Below, in pieces: positions 1 through 8,618 of a stretch of 64,000 nucleotides of DNA (the first letter of the stretch is position 1; each line of letters begins with the position of its first letter). The notes under the pieces were generated by a model, which was not told the origin of the DNA, ran no database searches, and was given only the letters and a program-made list of their open reading frames with translations. The position numbers and the translations under genes are program-made. The DNA comes from Bacteroides zhangwenhongii (GTDB lineage Bacteria; Bacteroidota; Bacteroidia; Bacteroidales; Bacteroidaceae), in the NCBI RefSeq assembly GCF_009193325.2, contig NZ_CP059856.1:682001-746000 (forward strand), in the 5' to 3' direction.

Positions 1-1
1 T

Positions 2-736
2 GCGACACAGAAGGGAGGCATCGGCAAATCCACCGTCACTGCCCTTGCCGCAAGTTACCTTCACAATGTGATGGGGCTGAATGTGGCGGTGGTGGACTGC
101 GATGCCCCGCAGCACAGCATTCACGGTTTGCGTGAGCGCGAGTTGAAACTGATAGAGGAAAGCCTCTACTTCAAGGCACTGGCCTGCGACCATTTCCGCA
201 AAATCAAGAAGCATGCCTATCCGATAGTGGAGAGCGATGCGGTGAACGCCTTGGACGATGCGGAGAAACTGCTGGCAAACGAGGAGGTGAAGCCCGATGT
301 GGTGTTCTTCGACATGCCCGGCACGCTGAAGGCGAATGGCGTGGTCAAGACGCTCTCGCAGATGGACTACATCTTCGCCCCAGTCAGTGCAGACCGTTTC
401 GTGGTGGAGAGCACGCTCCAGTTCGCCACCATGTTCAAGGACAACCTGATGACGACAGGCAGGGCGAAGACAAAAGCCTTCCACCTGTTCTGGACGATGG
501 TTGACGGCAGGGAGAAGAACGGGCTGTATGAGGTCTATGAGGACGTGATGGCGGAGATGGGGCTTTCAGTCTTATCCACACGACTGCCCGACAGCAAGAA
601 ATACCGCCGTGACCTTTCGGAAGAACGGAAGGGCGTGTTCCGTTCCACCATCTTCCCGATGGACTCCGCCCTGCTGAAGGGGAGCGGCATCAAGGAATTT
701 GCAGAGGAAATCAGTAACATCATAAACAACCCGTAA
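2..736 (+). CDS. traA: TraA, ParA/MinD-type ATPase of the conjugative element (5' end cut by window)
   Basis: The frame is open from base 2, so the first residues are missing. It starts with a deviant Walker A motif (KGGIGKST) that marks the ParA/MinD/Soj P-loop ATPases, followed about 20 residues later by the VAVVDCDAPQHS strand typical of the family, and DVVFFDMPG as the Walker B region. In CTnDOT-type elements this is the first gene of the tra operon. Its role there is not settled; by family it would be an ATP-dependent positioning or partition factor. The next gene follows after 2 bases, so the two are co-transcribed. Identification of the family is firm, the function is inferred. Confidence 0.88.
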   Translation, partial: ATQKGGIGKSTVTALAASYLHNVMGLNVAVVDCDAPQHSIHGLRERELKLIEESLYFKALACDHFRKIKKHAYPIVESDAVNALDDAEKLLANEEVKPDVVFFDMPGTLKANGVVKTLSQMDYIFAPVSADRFVVESTLQFATMFKDNLMTTGRAKTKAFHLFWTMVDGREKNGLYEVYEDVMAEMGLSVLSTRLPDSKKYRRDLSEERKGVFRSTIFPMDSALLKGSGIKEFAEEISNIINNP

Positions 737-738
737 TT

Positions 739-1146
739 ATGGCAAGCAGAAAAGTGAATACGGAAGGCATTGACGAGGAACTGTTGATTGCCTCCATCGG
801 AAAGAAAAGAAGCGAGGAACAGATGCCTCCTCCCGTACAAGAACAGTCCGTGCAAGGACAGAAAGAAAAGTCCTACGCTCCAACGAGGCGCGATGCGGGC
901 GGCAAAAAGAAACAGCAGGACGATGACTATATCGGGCTATATCTCGGTCGCAACGAAATCAAGACCCGGCAGTGCGTGTATATCAGCAGGGATGTCCACA
1001 GCGTCATCCTGAAGATAGTCAACAGCATCGCCCCGGAGGACACGACAGTGGGCGGATACATCGACACCGTCCTGCGGTTCCACCTGCAACAGCACAAGGA
1101 CCGCATCAACGAACTGTACAAGAAACAAAGAGACAATTTGATTTAA
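739..1146 (+). CDS. traB: TraB, DUF3408 family conjugation protein
   Basis: A 135-residue soluble protein with a charged, low-complexity N-terminal half and a compact C-terminal half (from about residue 70: YIGLYLGRNEIKTRQCVYISRDVH). This C-terminal pattern, ending in a predicted helix that binds partners or DNA in a ribbon-helix-helix-like manner, is that of DUF3408, found almost only in Bacteroidetes conjugative elements next to the ParA-like TraA. No catalytic motif is seen. Position two bases after traA supports joint function with the ATPase, perhaps as its DNA-binding or adaptor partner; that is inference. Confidence 0.8.
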   Translation: MASRKVNTEGIDEELLIASIGKKRSEEQMPPPVQEQSVQGQKEKSYAPTRRDAGGKKKQQDDDYIGLYLGRNEIKTRQCVYISRDVHSVILKIVNSIAPEDTTVGGYIDTVLRFHLQQHKDRINELYKKQRDNLI

Positions 1147-1177
1147 CAACAGTATTAACATCTAAAATTTCAAGACA

Positions 1178-1486
1178 ATGAAGAAGAATCAAGTGAGCAA
1201 TTACCGTAACGTGTTTTTGAAGAGCAATGGCATCAACAAGGAGAATGCCATGCCTGTGGCCATCAGTCCGACGACTTATGCCAAGCTCGAGCAAATCATC
1301 CAAGTCATGGGAGACGGTAAATGTACCGTGGACGATTTCGTGGAGAATGTGCTGGAACTCAAATTCCGTGAGAGCAATCAAGCGGAGTGCCTTACATCTA
1401 AAGAATCGTGCGGGAAGAGCACTTCCGCATACATGGGGACGACCTTCAACGAAGTATTGAACGAAGCATTGAAGGCAAGATTATGA
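1178..1486 (+). CDS. TraC-like small conjugation protein
   Basis: A 102-residue soluble protein whose middle part (AISPTTYAKLEQIIQVMGDGKCTVDDFVENVLELKF) resembles the DUF3408/TraC type of short ribbon-helix-helix-like proteins. It sits where traC lies in CTnDOT-like elements. It starts 31 bases after traB, and its stop overlaps the start of the next gene by an ATGA junction, so translation is probably coupled. No signal peptide or membrane segment. The family call is moderate, the function unknown. Confidence 0.7.
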   Translation: MKKNQVSNYRNVFLKSNGINKENAMPVAISPTTYAKLEQIIQVMGDGKCTVDDFVENVLELKFRESNQAECLTSKESCGKSTSAYMGTTFNEVLNEALKARL

Positions 1487-2199
1487 GCATCACCTATATC
1501 CTGCTTTCCGTGTCCATTGTCTGCAATGTCTGGTTTGTCCTGCTGCTTCTTGCAGACCGCATAGCCGACACCAAGGCGGCAAGACTCCTGAGAGGCATTG
1601 CCGATGTATGGATGTCGCTTCATGAAACGTCAGAGGAAAGACCAACGAAGTCCCCTTCTCCAGTTTCCGACAATGAGATTATTGGAAAAAGCAAGTTCAA
1701 GATGCAGCCTCCGAGGCCAACCGCTGCCACCCCTGTGCCAAAGGATTCCACTCCCGAAAAAGGTGTAGATATGTCGGAAAACGACATTACCTTTGAAAGC
1801 GAAAACGAAGACAGCGAGCAAGAAACGGACTCCGCTCGCATCCCGGACGAGAAACTCGACGAGGCTTTCAATAGCCTTTCACCAGACGAGCTGGGTTATT
1901 CGGATGATGAGCCGGAAGAGGAAAGCGACCGTCCGCGAGCCTCTGGTTTCAGCTTTGACGAGATTGGTGAGGCTGTCCACATAGCCACCAAGAAGAACCC
2001 GTCGGGCAAGGAACAGCAGAAAGCGAGGGAGGTCTTCGCAGAACTGGAGGACACGGAACTCTATGAGAAGCTGATGGCCGGAAGTACGGAAGTAAGTATC
2101 CGCATCAAGGGACTGATGGAAATTCGCCTGAAGAAACCGAAGAAGGATTTCGTCATCCCCGACAAACTGGAGGACTTCAACATCCGGGACTATGTATAA
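1483..2199 (+). CDS. traD: TraD, DUF4122 family conjugation protein
   Basis: I chose the ATG at 1483, which overlaps the traC-like stop (ATGA); an upstream in-frame start would run far into that gene. The 238-residue product begins with one hydrophobic membrane segment (ITYILLSVSIVCNVWFVLLL), followed by a long acidic, proline- and serine-rich linker and a C-terminal domain (about residues 150-238) with FSFDEIGEAVHIATKKNPS. This layout matches DUF4122 proteins of Bacteroides transfer operons. It is probably anchored in the inner membrane with a cytoplasmic tail. The name reflects operon position; it is not the coupling ATPase called TraD in F plasmids. Confidence 0.78.
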   Translation: MSITYILLSVSIVCNVWFVLLLLADRIADTKAARLLRGIADVWMSLHETSEERPTKSPSPVSDNEIIGKSKFKMQPPRPTAATPVPKDSTPEKGVDMSENDITFESENEDSEQETDSARIPDEKLDEAFNSLSPDELGYSDDEPEEESDRPRASGFSFDEIGEAVHIATKKNPSGKEQQKAREVFAELEDTELYEKLMAGSTEVSIRIKGLMEIRLKKPKKDFVIPDKLEDFNIRDYV

Positions 2200-2410
2200 C
2201 GTATAACCATTGCAACGAAAAAAAGAATGAATAGAAAGTAATGCAACAACAAAGCGGCAGAGCGGTACAAGGTACAGCCAGACAGCAAACGGACAGCCTA
2301 AGTCCGTGGAAACAAAAGGGCGACACCACTATATCCGAATAAAGTAAATCATTATCAACCCGCCCGACAAGGACTATCCACCCTTCAAGGGCACAAAACA
2401 GAACATCAAT

Positions 2411-2722
2411 ATGAACAAGAACAACAGTATCAGAACAATCCTCTCGGCAGCACTCCTCATCGCTGCAAGCACAACCGCATTCGCACAGGGCAATGGACTG
2501 GCAGGCATCAACGAAGCCACCTCCATGGTCACCTCGTATTTCGACCCCGGCACGAAACTCATCTACGCCATCGGCGCAGTGGTCGGACTCATCGGCGGCG
2601 TGAAGGTCTATGGCAAGTTCTCGTCGGGCGACCCCGACACCTCCAAGACCGCCGCAAGCTGGTTCGGAGCGTGTATCTTCCTCATCGTGGCAGCCACCAT
2701 CCTGCGCTCGTTCTTCCTTTAA
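2411..2722 (+). CDS. traE: TraE, DUF4134, VirB2-like pilin candidate
   Basis: A 103-residue protein with a signal peptide ending near TTAFAQG, then two hydrophobic helices (LIYAIGAVVGLIGGVKVYG and WFGACIFLIVAATILRSFF) separated by a short charged loop. Signal peptide plus two helices and small size are the hallmarks of VirB2-type conjugative pilins, and DUF4134 occupies the VirB2 position ahead of the VirB3-like gene in these operons. A 211-bp spacer without a clear gene lies upstream, so a promoter may be located there. The pilin role is established only by analogy. Confidence 0.85.
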   Translation: MNKNNSIRTILSAALLIAASTTAFAQGNGLAGINEATSMVTSYFDPGTKLIYAIGAVVGLIGGVKVYGKFSSGDPDTSKTAASWFGACIFLIVAATILRSFFL

Positions 2723-2755
2723 TATATAATAAGGCGTAACAAGACGGAACACACA

Positions 2756-3088
2756 ATGGCTGAATACCCCATCAACAAGGGCATCGGCCGTCCGGTTGAG
2801 TTCAAGGGTCTGAAGGCGCAATACCTCTTCATCTTCGCGGGTGGGTTGCTGTCTCTCTTCATCCTCTTCGTCATCCTCTACATGGTCGGCATCGGCCAGT
2901 GGATATGTATCGGCTTCGGTGCGGCATCGTCGTCCATCCTCGTATGGCAGACCTTCGCACTGAACGCCCGGTACGGCGAGCACGGACTGATGAAGCTGGG
3001 AGCGGCACGCAACCATCCCCGATACCTTATCAACCGACGGCGGATAATCCGATTATTCAAGAACAAACAGAAAACGAAACAAGAATGA
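2756..3088 (+). CDS. traF: TraF, DUF4133, VirB3-like inner membrane protein
   Basis: A 110-residue protein with two closely spaced membrane helices (YLFIFAGGLLSLFILFVILYMVGI and WICIGFGAASSSILVWQTF) and a basic C-terminal tail. This is the DUF4133/VirB3-like family, which sits between the pilin and the VirB4 ATPase in type IV secretion operons. Its last codon overlaps the start of traG through ATGA (3085-3088), suggesting coupled synthesis with its ATPase partner. Confidence 0.85.
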   Translation: MAEYPINKGIGRPVEFKGLKAQYLFIFAGGLLSLFILFVILYMVGIGQWICIGFGAASSSILVWQTFALNARYGEHGLMKLGAARNHPRYLINRRRIIRLFKNKQKTKQE

Positions 3089-5592
3089 GGAACATATCCA
3101 AAATGACGACACTGGAAAACAAGTTCCCCCTGCTGGCGGTGGAGCACGGCTGCATCGTCTCGAAGGATGCCGACCTCACGGTCGCCTACGAGGTGGAGCT
3201 GCCGGAACTCTACACCGTGACGGGTGCGGAATACGAGGCCATACACGGCTGCTGGTGCAAGGCCATCAAGGTGCTGCCCGACTACTCCATCGTCCACAAG
3301 CAGGACTGGTTCATCAAGGAACAGTACAAGCCGGAGTTGCACAAGGACGACATGAGTTTCCTGAGCCGCTCGTTTGAGCGTCACTTCAACGAGCGTCCCT
3401 ACCTGAAGCACACCTGCTACCTCTTCCTGACGAAGACCACGAAGGAGCGCAACCGTATGCAGAGCAACTTCAGCACGCTGTGCCGTGGGCATATCATCCC
3501 GAAGGAACTGGACAGGGAGACGGCGGAGAAATTCATGGAGGCTACGGAACAGTTCGCCCGCATCATGAACGACAGCGGCTTCATCAGGCTGCGCCGCCTC
3601 ACCACCGATGAGCTTGTCGGTACGGGGGACAAGGCCGGACTCATAGAGCGTTACTTCTCCCTCATGCCCGAAGGCGACAGGACACTGCAGGACATCGGCC
3701 TCTCGGCAAGGGAGATGCGCATCGGCGACAACCGCCTGTGCCTGCACACCCTATCCGATGCGGAAGACCTGCCCGGCAAGGTGGCGACCGATGTCAGGTA
3801 CGAGAAACTCTCCACCGACCGCTCGGACTGCCGCCTCTCCTTCGCCAGTCCCGTGGGACTGCTGCTGCCCTGCAACCACATCTACAACCAGTATGTGATT
3901 CTGGACAACAGCGAGGAGAACCTGCAGAAGTTCGAGAAGTCCGCCCGTAACATGCAGTCGCTCTCCCGATACAGTAGGAGCAACAGCATCAACCGTGAGT
4001 GGATAGAGCAATACCTGAACGAGGCGCACTCCTACGGGCTGACCTCAGTGAGGGCGCACTTCAACGTCATGGCGTGGAGCGACGATGCGGAGGAGTTGCG
4101 CCACATCAAGAACGACGTGGGCAGTCAGCTGGCAGGCATGGAGTGCATGCCGCGCCACAACACCATCGACTGCCCCACGCTTTACTGGGCGGCGATGCCC
4201 GGCAATGCGGCGGACTTCCCTGCGGAGGAGTCGTTCTACACCTTCACCGAACAGGCCGTGTGCCTCTTCACGGAGGAGACCAACTACCGCAGCTCGCTCT
4301 CGCCCTTCGGCATCAAGATGGTGGACAGGCTCACGGGCAAGCCCCTGCACCTCGACATCAGCGACCTGCCCATGAAGCGGGGCGTCACCACCAACCGCAA
4401 CAAGTTTGTGCTGGGTCCGTCGGGCAGCGGCAAGTCGTTCTTCATGAACCACCTTGTGCGCCAGTACTACGAGCAGGGCACGCACGTGGTGCTGGTGGAT
4501 ACGGGAAACTCCTACCAGGGGCTGTGCGAGATGATACGGCGCAAGACACACGGCGAGGACGGCGTGTATTTCACCTACACGGAGGAGAAGCCTATCTCGT
4601 TCAACCCGTTCTATACCGACGACTATGTGTTCGACGTGGAGAAGAAGGACAGCATCAAGACGCTGCTGCTGACGCTCTGGAAGTCGGAGGACGACAAGGT
4701 GACGAAGACGGAGAGCGGCGAGCTGGGCAGTGCGGTGAACGCCTACATCGAGCGCATCAGGGCAGACAGGAGCATCACGCCCTCGTTCAACACCTTCTAC
4801 GAGTACATGCGCGACGATTACCGCCGCGAGCTGGCGGAGCGGGAGATAAAGGTGGAGAAGTCCGACTTCAACATCGACAACATGCTCACCACCATGCGGC
4901 AGTATTACCGGGGCGGTCGCTACGACTTCCTGCTCAACTCCACAGAGAACATCGACCTGCTCGGCAAGCGGTTCATCGTCTTCGAGATTGACAGTATCAA
5001 GGAAAACCGTGAGCTGTTCCCAGTCGTGACCATCATCATCATGGAAGCCTTCATCAACAAGATGCGCCGATTGAAGGGCGTGCGCAAGCAGCTGATTGTG
5101 GAGGAGGCATGGAAGGCTCTCTCTTCGGCAAACATGGCGGAATACCTGAGGTACATGTACAAGACCGTGCGCAAGTATTACGGCGAGGCCATCGTGGTAA
5201 CACAGGAGGTGGACGACATCATATCCTCGCCCGTGGTGAAGGAGAGCATCATCAACAACTCCGACTGCAAGATACTGCTCGACCAACGGAAGTACATGAA
5301 CAAGTTCGACCAGATACAGGCGTTGCTCGGACTGACTGAGAAGGAGAAGTCGCAGATTCTCTCCATCAACATGGCCAACCACCCGTCACGGCTCTACAAG
5401 GAGGTGTGGATCGGGCTGGGCGGCACGCAGTCGGCGGTCTATGCCACCGAGGTGAGCGCGGAGGAATACCTTGCCTACACCACCGAGGAAACGGAGAAGG
5501 TGGAGGTCTATCGGCTGGCGGAGCAACTGGGCGGCGACATCGAAGCCGCCATCCGGCAACTGGCGGAGAAAAGAAGGACAAGCAAGACATGA
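3085..5592 (+). CDS. traG: TraG, VirB4-family conjugation ATPase
   Basis: The start at 3085 overlaps traF (ATGA); an upstream in-frame ATG at 2899 would overlap traF almost entirely and is rejected. The 835-residue product has the N-terminal VirB4 domain and a C-terminal RecA-like domain with Walker A GPSGSGKS (about residues 444-451), Walker B-like LIVEEAWK (about 669-676) and the downstream VVTQEVDDI region. It is the motor that drives pilus assembly and substrate transfer at the inner membrane. Despite the name it is VirB4-like and not the VirD4 coupling protein, which is not in this window. Confidence 0.95.
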   Translation: MRNISKMTTLENKFPLLAVEHGCIVSKDADLTVAYEVELPELYTVTGAEYEAIHGCWCKAIKVLPDYSIVHKQDWFIKEQYKPELHKDDMSFLSRSFERHFNERPYLKHTCYLFLTKTTKERNRMQSNFSTLCRGHIIPKELDRETAEKFMEATEQFARIMNDSGFIRLRRLTTDELVGTGDKAGLIERYFSLMPEGDRTLQDIGLSAREMRIGDNRLCLHTLSDAEDLPGKVATDVRYEKLSTDRSDCRLSFASPVGLLLPCNHIYNQYVILDNSEENLQKFEKSARNMQSLSRYSRSNSINREWIEQYLNEAHSYGLTSVRAHFNVMAWSDDAEELRHIKNDVGSQLAGMECMPRHNTIDCPTLYWAAMPGNAADFPAEESFYTFTEQAVCLFTEETNYRSSLSPFGIKMVDRLTGKPLHLDISDLPMKRGVTTNRNKFVLGPSGSGKSFFMNHLVRQYYEQGTHVVLVDTGNSYQGLCEMIRRKTHGEDGVYFTYTEEKPISFNPFYTDDYVFDVEKKDSIKTLLLTLWKSEDDKVTKTESGELGSAVNAYIERIRADRSITPSFNTFYEYMRDDYRRELAEREIKVEKSDFNIDNMLTTMRQYYRGGRYDFLLNSTENIDLLGKRFIVFEIDSIKENRELFPVVTIIIMEAFINKMRRLKGVRKQLIVEEAWKALSSANMAEYLRYMYKTVRKYYGEAIVVTQEVDDIISSPVVKESIINNSDCKILLDQRKYMNKFDQIQALLGLTEKEKSQILSINMANHPSRLYKEVWIGLGGTQSAVYATEVSAEEYLAYTTEETEKVEVYRLAEQLGGDIEAAIRQLAEKRRTSKT

Positions 5593-5625
5593 CATTTATC
5601 ACAACCAATTTTATCACATTCAACA

Positions 5626-6024
5626 ATGATTCAGAACATGGGAAGAAGATTGAAGACAACAAGCAGGCAGATGCTGCTCCTTTGCGGCATCGTGCTGGGA
5701 ATGGCGAGTATGGCCATGCAGTCGTGCAGTGAGGCGGCAAGGGACGACCGTCCCGCCCTCTGCGGCAACTGGGAGAGCGTGGAGGGTAAGCCCGACGTGC
5801 TCATCTATAAGGAGGGCAAGGCATACAAGGTGACGGTGTTCAAGCGCAAGGGACTGGGACGCGAGCTGAAACCGCAGACCTACCTCCTGCAGATGGAGAA
5901 CGGCAACCTCTTCATGAATACGGGATTCCGCATCGACGTATCCTACAACGAGGAGACGGACGTGCTGACCTTCTCGCCCAACGGGGACTATGTAAGAGTA
6001 AGACAGGAACAGACCAAACAATAG
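5626..6024 (+). CDS. DUF3876 lipoprotein of the tra operon (TraH position)
   Basis: A 132-residue protein with a hydrophobic leader and lipobox-like end (SMAMQSCS), so probably a lipoprotein. The mature part (WESVEGKPDVLIYKEGKAYKV, then a second beta-rich half ending FSPNGDYVRVRQ) looks like a small beta-barrel or lipocalin-like fold and matches DUF3876 of Bacteroides transfer operons. It lies between traG and traI, seven bases from traI. Function unknown; by location it may help the outer-membrane side of the transfer channel. Confidence 0.78.
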   Translation: MIQNMGRRLKTTSRQMLLLCGIVLGMASMAMQSCSEAARDDRPALCGNWESVEGKPDVLIYKEGKAYKVTVFKRKGLGRELKPQTYLLQMENGNLFMNTGFRIDVSYNEETDVLTFSPNGDYVRVRQEQTKQ

Positions 6025-6030
6025 CGAGCA

Positions 6031-6660
6031 ATGAAAGCAAGAATGACAATCCTTATCTGCCTGTGCCTGCTGACGGCGGGCAAGGCAAGCGCACAGTGGA
6101 CGGTCATCGACCCGTCCAACATCGCGCAAAGCATCGTGAACACCTCCAAGAACGTGGCGCACACATCGACAACGGCGACCCACATGGTCAAGAACTTTCA
6201 GGAGACAGTGAAAATCTACGAGCAGGGCAAGAAGTATTACGATGCCCTGAAGTCGGTGAACAACCTCGTCAAGGATGCCCGCAAGGTGCAGCAGACCATC
6301 CTGATGGTGGGCGACATCACGGACATCTACGTGAACAGCTTCCAGAAGATGATGCGCGACGAGAACTTCACGGTGGAGGAACTCTCAGCCATCGCCTTCG
6401 GCTATACCAAGCTGCTGGAGGAGAGCAACGACGTGCTGACGGAGCTGAAGAACGTGGTGAACATCACCACGCTCTCCATGACGGACAAGGACCGCATGGA
6501 CGTGGTGGAGGGCTGTTACCAGAAGATGAAGCGGTACCGCAACCTCGTGAGCTACTACACCAACAAGAACATCAGCGTGAGCTACCTGCGGGCGAAGAAG
6601 AAAAACGACCTCGACCGCGTGATGGGACTCTACGGCAGTGCCAACGAAAGATACTGGTAG
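6031..6660 (+). CDS. traI: TraI, DUF4141, VirB5-like periplasmic conjugation protein
   Basis: A 209-residue secreted protein with a clear signal peptide (ILICLCLLTAGKASAQW). The mature chain is almost all helical with heptad-like stretches (QETVKIYEQGKKYYDALKSVNNLVKD), as in VirB5/TrbJ-type pilus-tip or stalk proteins; it matches DUF4141. It is followed after 3 bases by traJ, as VirB5 and VirB6 genes are paired in other systems. The VirB5 analogy rests on fold type and order. Confidence 0.82.
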   Translation: MKARMTILICLCLLTAGKASAQWTVIDPSNIAQSIVNTSKNVAHTSTTATHMVKNFQETVKIYEQGKKYYDALKSVNNLVKDARKVQQTILMVGDITDIYVNSFQKMMRDENFTVEELSAIAFGYTKLLEESNDVLTELKNVVNITTLSMTDKDRMDVVEGCYQKMKRYRNLVSYYTNKNISVSYLRAKKKNDLDRVMGLYGSANERYW

Positions 6661-6663
6661 CCT

Positions 6664-7668
6664 ATGGACTTCGAGAACCTTCACCAGATACTGCGGTCGC
6701 TCTACGACGAGATGATGCCGCTGTGCGAGGACATGGCGGGTGTGGCGAAAGGCATCGCCGGACTGGGCGCACTCTTCTACGTGGCCTACCGGGTATGGCA
6801 GTCGCTGGCGCATGCCGAACCGATAGACGTGTTCCCGATGCTCCGTCCGTTTGCCATAGGGCTGTGCATCATGTTCTTCCCCACGGTGGTGCTGGGCACG
6901 CTCAGCGGAGTGCTCTCGCCGATTGTGCAGGGCACGGCCAAGATGCTGGAGGCGGAGACGCTGGACATGAACGAGTACCGGGAGCAGAAGGACAAGCTGG
7001 AGTACGAGGCGATGAAGCGCAACCCGGAGACGGCCTACTTAGTGTCGAACGAGGAGTTCGACAAGCAGCTGGAGGAACTGGGATGGTCGCCCGACGACCT
7101 TGTCACCATGGCGGGGATGTACATCGAGCGGAGCATGTACCAGATGAAGAAGGGCGTGCGCGACTTCTTCCGCGAGTTGCTGGAACTGCTGTTTCAGGCC
7201 GCTGCCCTCGTGATAGACACACTGAGGACGTTCTTCCTCGTAGTGCTGTCGATACTGGGGCCGATAGCCTTCGCCATCTCGGTGTGGGACGGTTTCCAGA
7301 GCACGCTGACGCAGTGGATATGCCGCTATGTGCAGGTGTATCTGTGGCTGCCCGTGTCGGACATGTTCAGCACCATACTGGCCAAAATACAGGTGCTGAT
7401 GCTACAGAGCGACATCGAGCGGATGCAGGCCGACCCGAACTTCTCGTTGGATTCGAGCGACGGGGTGTATATCGTGTTCATGATCATCGGCATCATCGGC
7501 TACTTCACCATCCCCACCGTGTCGGGCTGGATTATCCAAGCCGGAGGCATGGGCAACTATGGGCGCAACGTGAACCAGACGGCTGGCAAGGCTGGCGGCT
7601 TCGCCGGCAGTGTGGCGGGTGCTACTGCTGGCAATGTGGCAGGACGTGTCGGGAAACTGCTGAGATAA
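6664..7668 (+). CDS. traJ: TraJ, VirB6-like polytopic membrane protein
   Basis: A 334-residue protein with about five to six membrane segments: near residues 25-45, 60-85, 175-200 (AAALVIDTLRTFFLVVLSILGPIAFAISVW) and 265-290 (VYIVFMIIGIIGYFTIPTVSGWII). A Gly/Ala-rich tail (AGKAGGFAGSVAGATAGNVAG) closes it. This is the plasma-membrane channel component of the VirB6/TrbL type. It sits 3 bases after traI and 42 bases before traK. Confidence 0.9.
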   Translation: MDFENLHQILRSLYDEMMPLCEDMAGVAKGIAGLGALFYVAYRVWQSLAHAEPIDVFPMLRPFAIGLCIMFFPTVVLGTLSGVLSPIVQGTAKMLEAETLDMNEYREQKDKLEYEAMKRNPETAYLVSNEEFDKQLEELGWSPDDLVTMAGMYIERSMYQMKKGVRDFFRELLELLFQAAALVIDTLRTFFLVVLSILGPIAFAISVWDGFQSTLTQWICRYVQVYLWLPVSDMFSTILAKIQVLMLQSDIERMQADPNFSLDSSDGVYIVFMIIGIIGYFTIPTVSGWIIQAGGMGNYGRNVNQTAGKAGGFAGSVAGATAGNVAGRVGKLLR

Positions 7669-7710
7669 AGAAAAGTATGTGTAACATCAAAACAAGGAGA
7701 AAACAAGAAA

Positions 7711-8334
7711 ATGGAATTCAAGTCATTAAAGAACATCGAGACCTCGTTCAGGCAGATTCGCCTGTTCAGCATGGTGTTCCTCGCCTTGTGTGCCGTGGTG
7801 ACGGTGTGGAGCGTGTGGAGTTCCTACCGCTTTGCGGAGAAGCAGCGGGAGAAAATCTATGTGCTGGACAACGGGAAGTCGCTGATGCTGGCCCTCTCGC
7901 AGGACCTGTCGCAGAACCGTCCGGCGGAGGCGAGGGAGCATGTGCGCCGCTTCCATGAGCTGTTCTTCACGCTCTCGCCGGAGAAGAGCGCAATTGAGCA
8001 CAACGTGAAGCGGGCGCTGCTGCTGGCCGACCGCAGCGTGTACAACTACTATTCGGACTTTGCGGAGAAGGGTTACTACAACCGCATCATCGCAGGCAAC
8101 ATCAATCAGGTGCTGAAAGTGGACAGCGTGGTGTGCGACTTCAACGGCTATCCGTACCGTGCCACCACCTACGCACGGCAGCAGATTATCCGGCAGAGCA
8201 ACATTACGGAGCGTAGCCTCGTGACGACGTGCCGCCTGCTGAACGCATCACGTTCGGACGACAATCCCAACGGATTCACCATCGAGGGATTCACCATCAT
8301 TGAGAACAAGGATTTACAGACAATCAAACGATGA
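7711..8334 (+). CDS. traK: TraK, VirB8-like assembly protein
   Basis: A 207-residue bitopic membrane protein: short cytoplasmic N-terminus, one helix (LFSMVFLALCAVVTVWSVWSSY, about residues 18-39) and a periplasmic domain, as in VirB8. The C-terminal half (VLKVDSVVCDFNGYPYRATTYARQQIIR) has the nuclear-transport-factor-2-like pattern expected for VirB8-type proteins. Its stop overlaps the start of traL by ATGA at 8331-8334. Confidence 0.88.
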   Translation: MEFKSLKNIETSFRQIRLFSMVFLALCAVVTVWSVWSSYRFAEKQREKIYVLDNGKSLMLALSQDLSQNRPAEAREHVRRFHELFFTLSPEKSAIEHNVKRALLLADRSVYNYYSDFAEKGYYNRIIAGNINQVLKVDSVVCDFNGYPYRATTYARQQIIRQSNITERSLVTTCRLLNASRSDDNPNGFTIEGFTIIENKDLQTIKR

Positions 8335-8618
8335 CGGGTATGAAAGAAAACAGAATCAGAAAAACGGCGTGGAGGCTCTTCTGGAGTCTCCGCGACAAAA
8401 GAAAGCAGATGACGAAGTCGGCGAAAGACCGGCTGGAGAGTCTGCCACATCGGACGAAGAGACGCATCGTATTGGGAATGCTCGCCGTCTTTGCGGTGCT
8501 TGCCCTCTACACTTTCGGCAAAGCCGTCTATGACATCGGAAGGGACGAAAGTCCCACAATAGAAACAGGACATATCAAACCATTAAACGTAAATGCGTAT
8601 GGAACAGACGAAGATTGA
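8331..8618 (+). CDS. traL: TraL, DUF3989 small membrane protein
   Basis: A 95-residue protein with a strongly basic N-terminal half and one membrane helix (RIVLGMLAVFAVLALYTFGKAVYDI). It matches DUF3989 (TraL) of Bacteroides conjugative operons, always between traK and traM. The start overlaps traK (ATGA) and the C-terminus overlaps the start of traM by 26 bases. An alternative ATG lies three codons later. Function unknown; a scaffold at the inner membrane is plausible. Confidence 0.82.
   Translation: MTGMKENRIRKTAWRLFWSLRDKRKQMTKSAKDRLESLPHRTKRRIVLGMLAVFAVLALYTFGKAVYDIGRDESPTIETGHIKPLNVNAYGTDED

Noticed and set aside
4045..5382. A 445-codon minus-strand frame opposite traG
   Set aside because: Shadow of a GC-rich gene; the plus strand encodes a clear VirB4 ATPase.
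6063..7958. A 631-codon plus-strand frame overlapping traI, traJ and traK
   Set aside because: Arg/Gly/His-rich by-product of GC-rich coding in another frame; the three real genes are well supported.
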